Source: Chrysoperla carnea (Eukaryota; Arthropoda; Insecta; Neuroptera; Chrysopidae). From it: a stretch of DNA of 64,000 nucleotides. The stretch lies in assembly GCF_905475395.1 (NCBI RefSeq), contig NC_058342.1, positions 1,994,501-2,058,500 on the forward strand, written 5' to 3'. A program made the position numbers and the translations under genes. The notes below the pieces were generated by a model, which was not told where the DNA came from, ran no database searches, and saw only the letters and a program-made list of their open reading frames with translations. This document shows positions 57,371 to 64,000 of the stretch, piece after piece. Position 1 is the first letter of the stretch. Each line of letters starts with the position of its first letter.

Positions 57371-57387
57371 GGGTAATGATATAATAA
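57371..57387. repeat. Target-site duplication, right copy
   Basis: GGGTAATGATATAATAA is identical to 52760-52776 and directly follows the 5' end of the inserted element (CACCATTTTTC on the + strand). Removing the insertion and one copy restores the ORF1 frame of the host element. Confidence 0.85.
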
Positions 57388-57900
57388 ACTATAAACAACA
57401 CTTCGCGGATCAGGATTCAATAATAAAATAATTGAGAATGAAATAAAGAAGAGGAATTTTATTATACATGGTATGATTGAGGATGAAACCAATTACTTCG
57501 ACTTGGAGATAAATACAATTAAACTAATCAAGGAAGTGTTATTAATAAATATTGGAAGGAAGAATACCAATACTCGACCAATACTCGTAGGAATGATTTC
57601 ATAATAATAAAGCATATGATGTGAAACAAGTGGAAACACTAATGACTGATTTGGAAGGCAAATTAGGGAATAGTCAGGATATGCAAATAAATCCTAACAT
57701 AGCCAGTAAAAAGCGCCCAAATAGTAACGATGACACCGAAGCGGAGGAAAACTGAAGATATTTTGAAAGCAAGCACTGCTAAAGCAGACTTCTTTAGGCC
57801 ACGCACTCAATCATTGAGTGATATCGAAACAAAAAAGTGCAATGTGCAAACCAAAAAAAAGTAACAGCGCAATTTAAATATCAATAAAACAAACTTAAGA

Positions 57901-60752
57901 TGCAAAAGCAACGTAAAGGAAATGATTATATTATGGAACTTCCGATGGATGGCAGTAGCAAACCACCATCGTATACTGCTCAGGAAAACCATTCTCTTCA
58001 AAAATTTAAAAATAGGAATAGTCAAACAAAAGAAAAAGTCAAATACAAGACAAATCTTCAAATTGGAACTTGGAACGTGAAAACTATGTATCAAAGTGGA
58101 AAGCTATCTAATATTACAAAAGAAATGAAACGGTTGAATGTTGATATCCTTGGTGTGTGCGAAACAAGATTAACCGGCGTTGGTAAATTTCAAACAGATG
58201 ATTATTGGGTTTTATACTCGGGAGGAGAAACACATGATTACGGGGTTGGATTTATTTTAAAGAAAAATGTCTACAATAAAGTAACAGGGTTTTGGAACAT
58301 TTCGAACGAAATAACTATGATAACACTTTCGTGTAAACCTCATAACGTGGTTTTAATCATGGTATATGCACCTACAGCAGGAGTTTTAGAAGAAAATGCT
58401 GATATGTTTTATGAACAACTAGAGATGGCATATAGTCAAGTTTAATCTCAAGAAATGGTTATCGTCATGGGAGATATGAACACAAAAGTTGGAGAAAGAC
58501 GGGAAGGGAAAATAGTCGGGCCCTAGGGACTTGGCCTAAGGAATGAACGAGGCACTAGGTGGTTAAATTGGTGTCAAGAAAAGGACCTGATAATTACAAA
58601 CACTTGGTTCTCTCATCCACCACATAAACGGTTTACATGGACAAGTCCAGAATTACAAAAACCAAATTGATTACATTACAGTAAACCAACGTTACAGAAA
58701 TACTATAAAAGATTCAAGAGCCTATCCAACAGCAGACTGTAGAAGCGATCATAATCCGGTGATTGCCAAATTGAAAATATCTTTAAAAAAGATAACCCAC
58801 ACAAACAAAACCAGCTATGATACAAAGTTAAGTCTAAATCAAACAGAAAGAAAGAAATTTGAAGAATCCTGGAGTAATACGTTTACAATACAGCGAAATG
58901 AAAATGTAAACATAGAACAAAAACCCAATTTAAAACGCATTTATAACATCAAAAGGTATTGCGGAAGAAAGTAAAATTGGAACAATTAAACATAAGAAAA
59001 ATATTTGGGTAACCGAGGAAATCCTATACTTAATGGAAAAAAGAAGGCTCACAAAAAATGTCAACGTCCAAGAGTACGCAGAAATCAACAAAATTATAAA
59101 AAGAAAATGTAAAATGTAAAATAGAAAAATAAAAGTGGATTAATAACATATGTGACGAAATAAGTGAGTTTATCAACTACGATCCTAAAGGCCAGTATAC
59201 AGCCATTAATATGTTATGCGGTAAGAAAAAGCAATCATCTGAAGGAATCATAAAAGACGATAAAGGAAATATTTTATCAGACACCAAGGATATAGTAGAC
59301 CGGAAAAATAAGTTGAAAATCTGTACCAAGACAAAAACAGAAGTCAAAAACCGAAGTTGGAAATGAAGGAAGAAAGCTTTGCAATCCTAAAAGAAAAAGT
59401 GAAGTTCGCCATAGATTCTATAAAAAAGAATACAGCCCCAGGCCCAGACAAAATAACGGTGGAAACGTTCCAAATATATAACGACCAAATTCTAGAAACT
59501 TACACTGAGTTTTTCAACCTTATTTACGAAACAGGTTGTATCCTTGACGATTTCCTAAAATCAAGTTTTATTTCAATACCTGAAGTGAACCGAGCTATTG
59601 AATGTGAAAAATTAAGAATTATTTGTCTTATAAACCATAGCATGAAAATATTTACAAAAATTATTGCAGAAAGTGTAAAAAATAAACTTGAAGTTAGTAT
59701 CGGTGCAGAACAAATGGGATTCAAAAAGGGAGTTGGAACTCGAAATGCCTTATTTATACTGGGAAGACTACTAGAACGAGGAATGGAGGTGCAAAAAGAT
59801 ATATTTATGCTTTCTTGACTACGCCAAAGCTTTTGACCGGGTTAACCATAAGGAACTCATTGAAACATTGAAAAGATCAAATATAAATAGTAAAGACCTT
59901 CAAATAATAATCAACATGTATTGGGGACAATCAGCAACAGTAATAACAAATCATGGCTGCACAGAAACTATAAAAATAGAAAGAGGGGTAAGGCAAGGTT
60001 GTATATTGTCTCCAATAACTGAAGTCTTTATCAAATCTTTATCGGTATCAAAATAGGTGACAAAAATATGAATAATATAAGATATGCAGACGATACCATA
60101 CTTATAGCGAACAGTGAAGAAAAGCTACAAACATTATTAGACAAAGTGTGTGAATTAAACAACTCAATAGGGATGGAGCTAAATGTAAAAAAGACAGTTT
60201 CAATGGTTGTCTCAAACATTAAAATTAAACCTAAAATTAATATTAAAATAAATAATTAACCTATCAATTCCGTGGAAAAACACCAATATCTTGGCTCATT
60301 AATAAACCGATAATGGGAAGTACGTTAACGAAATTAAAAGAAGAATATCAATATCGAAGGCTAATTTTAACAAACTCAAACAAGTGCTGTGTAACAACAA
60401 CATAAGTTTAAAAACAAAAAATAAAATTTTACAAACATGTGTGTTACCAGTGTTGTTGTACGGATGTGAAAGCTGGAACATCAATGCAAGTTTATTTAAA
60501 GCTTTGGAAGCATGTGAAGTATGGTTCTGGAGAAGGATTTTAAAAATTAAATGGAATGATTACCAATCTAATTCGAAAGTATGGAAGCGGACAGGCTTTA
60601 AAACGAGCATACGATCATCAATATACAAACGGCAATTAGATTTCTTCGGTCATGTTATAAGGAAGGGAGACTTTGAATCAATTGTAATTATGGGAAAATT
60701 AGATGGAAAAAGTGGAAGAGGCAGAAGGCGCACAAGCTTCATTTGAAATCTA
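57901..60752 (+). pseudogene. RTE-like ORF2 of the older element, broken
   Basis: The endonuclease is readable: LQIGTWNVKTMYQSGKLSNI, LGVCETRL, HDYGVGFILKK, then past a stop (58443-58445) VMGDMNTKVGER. RT pieces follow: TAPGPDKITVETFQIY, EQMGFKKGVGTRNALF, stop at 59816-59818, YAKAFDRVNHKELIE, ERGVRQGCILSP. A deletion near 60012-60066 then precedes NIRYADDTILIANSEEKL. The C-terminal part shows LLYGCESWNI, FWRRILKIKWNDY and RQLDFFGHVIRKGDFES. These blocks match the truncated copy at 27458-29415 position by position. At least five frame breaks make it dead. Confidence 0.85.
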
Positions 60753-60868
60753 CCTCTCAAATCTCTTAGTGCAGAGGAAATTATACGTAGAGCCTATAAG
60801 AGGCATCAATGGAGAGATATGGTCGTCAACGTCTGTAAACAGACATGACACAATCATCATCATCGTTT

Positions 60869-62380
60869 ACATTTTTCATATTTTTTCGTATTTAATTTTC
60901 AATAGTTACATTGTTTAGTTTTTATTAACTTTATTAATGAGAAGTGTCGTTCTAGAAAATTGTATTCCTCAGTTAACATTTGAATTTTCATTTGTCATTT
61001 TTCATTTTATAATATTTTTAGCATAAATCTTCATTACTTTCCTTCATAGATTTCATATATTTTAATATTTTATGTCATTTTCATAACAATTCAATTCGTC
61101 TTTTTATTTATATTAAATTTTTATTATTTTAATTAAATTTAAAACGGACAAATTCAGTATTATAAATTTTTAAATGGTGGTAAAGGACGCAAATGGTTGA
61201 TATTTAAACAGTTGATTTTGGGTAAAGTTTTATTGGGTTTAGTTAAATTACTGCCATCTTATATATACAAAATAAACTAGAACCCGGTTAATGAATACTT
61301 AAAAGTTGTATATAACACTAGACCAAAATGTTGAACGCACCCTAAAACTTGGTTTCTGACAGATCAAGAATTGAGATTGGTAACACATATAATTCAAATA
61401 TTTGTTACAATTGATAACCGTCTACAAACGTCTTCCCGGCACTCATTTTGAGCTCCGTTTCTATTTCGTGTTGAGAAACATCATTTTCAACACAATTCTC
61501 AGGTTTAATTTTAAAATTTAAATTAATTATATATTCTCAGGGAAGAGGTATCTTCCTCCCCATTGTCATTCAGTTTTAATTTCAAATTCATTCACAAGTG
61601 ATATTTCTTTTAGTTTAAACTGGTTTAATTGCGAAACATTTTCAATTCGAATTAACGTAATCCCCAATGTGCTTTCGTTTTTTTTTTTTGCAATAATTAT
61701 CGCGTTTCATATTCCATTTGTTCTTCATAAAAGTGTGTAGAAATTTAAATCAATATCGCGTTTCTAAAAAAATAACTTTATGAATTCTAAATACGTTAAA
61801 TATTATTGTGTGTGTTATTGGAGTCCTTTGGAAAGAATCAACGCCATCGGCAGCAACTTATCCAACATTTGCGGTTTGAATTTCCATAAACTTAATCCTA
61901 TTTTCTCATTTAGTTCTCCTTCAAATCTTAAAATGTAAATTGCCATCAAAATGCACACATTGTAAGTCAGAAAATTTCAGTAAAGTCCTGCTGCTTTTCT
62001 AATTTATGTGTTAGCACATAGCACTCAACACTATAAAAATGAAAGTTTTACTCCCAGAACAACGAATAAATTGAACCAAATTTTTTAGAGATATAGAACT
62101 ACCATGGACTATCCTTTGAGTCGAATAATTGTACCAGAAGTATTCGAATCCACTTAAAATTCTGACATCACAAAATAACGGAACATTCCCCTTTAAAGTA
62201 TTCACTCACTTAAATTCTATTGTATATGTAATATTTTTTAGAAAAACACCTTTAATTTACTTTTTAAAATTTTTGAAATAATAAACTGAATGAATTTAAA
62301 ATTTTAACTAATGCACTTAAAAAAATATAAGTCCAATATATACGAGGGTCGAACAACTAATGACATGATTTTTGATATGC
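60869..62380. other. AT-rich spacer, no gene recognised
   Basis: Downstream of the RTE tail I see neither exon-like sequence nor clear inverted repeats until about 62381. Confidence 0.35.
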
Positions 62381-62570
62381 TTAATTTACCAAGACTTTAA
62401 GTTCAGGGGGAAATTCTTTGGTTAATTTGATGTAGGATGTGATTCTTCTTGCATTTGAAAGAAATACTTCATCAGCACTAACAGGTGTTAGAGACGCTTG
62501 TTGTGCTATATGTGCGTTGCAGAACCTTCCGAATAGTTTGATTGATTTTATATATTTATCTAAACTAGTC
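62381..62570 (-). pseudogene. Coding-like C-terminal fragment, unidentified
   Basis: On the minus strand an open frame reads LDKYIKSIKLFGRFCNAHIA, then QQASLTPVSADEVFLSNARR and ITSYIKLTKEFPPELKVLVN, with TAA at 62383-62381. The composition is coding-like compared with the AT-rich surroundings. A stop lies in frame just upstream (about 62573), and a possible acceptor (GGAAG/GTTC at 62526) could make it a terminal exon. I do not recognise the family; it may be a last exon, a retrocopy fragment or a piece of a transposon protein. Confidence 0.35.
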
Positions 62571-63070
62571 GACTATTCATATTAATCAAGCCAATATTTA
62601 TCGATTTGCTCTATTGGAAGTGGTTTCTCTACTAGAGAATAGGGATGCGCAAATAAACGAGATTTATGCCAAGCGCCCTACGAATTGGACTATTCGAGCT
62701 CTAGACACAGAGTGCAATTTTTTCAACTCGAATTTTTATTTTTACTTAATTTATTTACTTCTTTCTATCATTGTTTACTTTTTGTAATATTGTCAATTGC
62801 CGTATATTATTTGTTACGAATTTAAATAGCTATTTAAATATTTTAACTTATTTATTAATAAAAATTATTTTTTTTCGTATATTAACTGTGTTGATATTCT
62901 CTGTTTCAACTTTTGTAATTCATTAATTTTGTCCCTCGTCTGTATGTTAAGTCAAAGTCAGTTGGTGATGCTGCCGTCGGCCGCGCATGTACCATTTCTA
63001 TATAGCGTTTCATGTTAGCTGTTTTATAGCGTTTCAATTTGGCTGCACCTTGTTATCGACATCATTACAC

Positions 63071-63300
63071 TTTTAATCATGTATACGATATTTATTTACA
63101 TTAAAGTCTCTCGATTAGAATTGACGATTTTAATATTGAAAAGGAATTTTTATTATAATTTATTTTTTTTTTCTATTATCCTTTATTAAGATTACTAGAC
63201 AAGAAATTTGTCAATATTTAGTTACGCTGTATGTATCATGTTAAAATCAATTATAATCGAGAGACTTTGATGTAAATAAATATCGTATAAATGATTAAAA
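63071..63300. mobile_element. MITE with 54-bp TIRs
   Basis: The left end (63071-63124) and right end (63247-63300) are inverted copies of 54 bp with only about three mismatches. They share CGATATTTATTTACAT and AAAGTCTCTCGATTA. About 120 bp of AT-rich DNA separates them. It is noncoding and likely a recent non-autonomous DNA element. Confidence 0.85.
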
Positions 63301-63884
63301 CTAAACAACACAAAAAATAATAAATTTGTTTAAACTTTGGAAACGTGTATCAAAAGAGAAAGAAGAAAAATGTACATTGCATTTTTATAAAATAAATTTT
63401 AATTATTTCTAAATTAAAGTCTTGGCTTTTGAGTTAAATTTTCAGAGTCGAAAAAGGGACAGTTTGTATAAAAATTTGTAGTTGTTTTGAATCCACTACT
63501 CAATCAATCTTATAAATTCACTTGCCTAGACAATGCTGCATAACCAGCAAATAGCCTGAGCTGAATTTAATTTTTTTTTTAAAAGGCGGATTTCTAAAAA
63601 ATCCAAGAAATTTTAAACACAATAAGATAAGTGAAGGAAAAAGAGAAGCGAAGGACATAACGCAGTGGAAGTTGCCCAATGACGCGGACGGAAAACTGCC
63701 AGTAACGATGACTTCAATATGTAATAATTTTTTTAATTTGCCTGTTGAAATTATTTTTTTATCTTTTGGCCAGGAATCACTTGATTATTTCGCTAGGAGT
63801 AATCGGAAAATAACTTCAACCATATGCGTCTACTGTTCAAGATAATCGATAACGCTCAGTGGAAAATGAGATAAAATATAACGT
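63301..63884. other. Spacer, no gene recognised
   Basis: It is AT-rich, with a short GC-richer patch (63630-63720) that shows no open frame of note. Confidence 0.3.
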
Positions 63885-64000
63885 TCTTGAATTCCGTTAA
63901 AGAGGCTTAGGTGAAATAAGACCTCAAAGGGTCCTGGAGAAGGATCCATCGGGGACTAAAGTGAACATAAAACCTCCAAAGGTTCCGGTTAAGGATCGAA
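63885..64000. repeat. Start of a possible 50-bp tandem repeat at the window edge
   Basis: Two adjacent diverged units share 'AAGTGAA-ATAA-ACCTC-AAGG-TCC-G-AAGGATC' spacing: GGTGAAATAAGACCTCAAAG (about 63909) and GTGAACATAAAACCTCCAAA (about 63960). The array, if any, continues beyond the window. Confidence 0.45.

Larger units (their letters stand above)
52671..57864 (+). pseudogene. ORF1 of the decayed RTE-like element, split by an insertion
   Basis: ATG at 52671 opens MNYEILDAIKELQNEMKCIN and continues to 52776. The frame resumes at 57388, after the inserted element and the second target-duplication copy, with NYKQHFADQDSIIK. A frameshift follows near 57430, then IENEIKKRNFIIHGMIEDET. This matches the corresponding segment of the inserted element's own ORF1 (DEERRRKNIVMYGIMESETN), so both ORF1s are homologous: a coiled-coil-like N-terminus followed by an RRM-like 'NIVIYGI' strand. 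The end is near 57864 after RPRTQSLSDIETKKC. It is inactivated by both the insertion and point lesions. Confidence 0.7.
52239..60868 (+). mobile_element. Decayed RTE-like retrotransposon split by a younger insertion
   Basis: Outside the insertion at 52777-57370 (plus one target-duplication copy), the order is tRNA-like 5' region, ORF1 from 52671, ORF2 from 57901, hairpin GTCTGTAAACAGAC and an ATC-type tail ending near 60868. The 3' end matches the truncated copy at 27446, so both are one family. Many stops and frameshifts show it is inactive. The true 5' end may lie as far up as about 51797. Confidence 0.8.

Noticed and set aside
43817..64000. LDL-receptor class A exon following the IDLSRF-like exon
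   Set aside because: I looked for a phase-1 exon with the Cys spacing and acidic C-terminal motif of LDLa on the + strand and found none.

Overview
This window looks like an AT-rich insect chromosome. The evidence is spliced coding exons with GT/AG borders, an IDLSRF-type (prohormone-4-like) neuropeptide exon, insect-style non-LTR retrotransposons (I-like and RTE-like) and many palindromic miniature elements. I see no bacterial operons, rRNA or canonical tRNA gene. Host coding sequence is sparse. It consists of two C-terminal exons at 5981-6133 and 7139-7332, a signal-peptide exon for an IDLSRF-like peptide at 43687-43816, and a two-exon start of an unrecognised gene at 48152-48758. All four kinds of exon are on the + strand. 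The C-terminal exons and the signal-peptide exon look like opposite ends of the same kind of precursor but lie in the wrong order, which is one of the main puzzles here.

Layout. 1-5425 is a run of palindromic and TIR repeats. 5981-7332 holds the C-terminal exons, with an RTE fragment in the intron. 10306-13985 holds more fold-back elements. 14797-20230 is a graveyard: a Gypsy-type Gag remnant, a head-to-head pair of decayed copies of a cysteine-rich protein family, and a non-LTR reverse transcriptase remnant. 20321-30784 is a composite locus. Three arrays of one 13-bp AT-rich unit flank a nearly intact I-like retrotransposon (two ORFs, APE endonuclease, RT, RNase H, one in-frame TGA) and a 5'-truncated RTE copy on the minus strand. 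34790-42190 holds tandem duplications, a TIR element and an RNase H-like retrotransposon tail. 44940-47290 is a fold-back element with smaller palindromes nested inside it. 48870-50765 holds two further palindromic repeats.

51.8-60.9 kb is a nested retrotransposon pair. A decayed + strand RTE-like element (ORF1 from 52671, ORF2 from 57901, ATC-type tail at 60868) is split inside its ORF1 by a full-length, apparently intact minus-strand two-ORF element (52777-57370) with a 17-bp target-site duplication. Both carry tRNA-like A and B boxes upstream of ORF1 with almost the same spacing, and both lineages end in a short hairpin followed by a trinucleotide tail. The rest, to 64000, is AT-rich DNA with one clear MITE and one coding-like fragment.

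The window is therefore mainly a record of serial and nested transposition around a few neuropeptide-type exons. All assignments come from reading the sequence; no database search was run.
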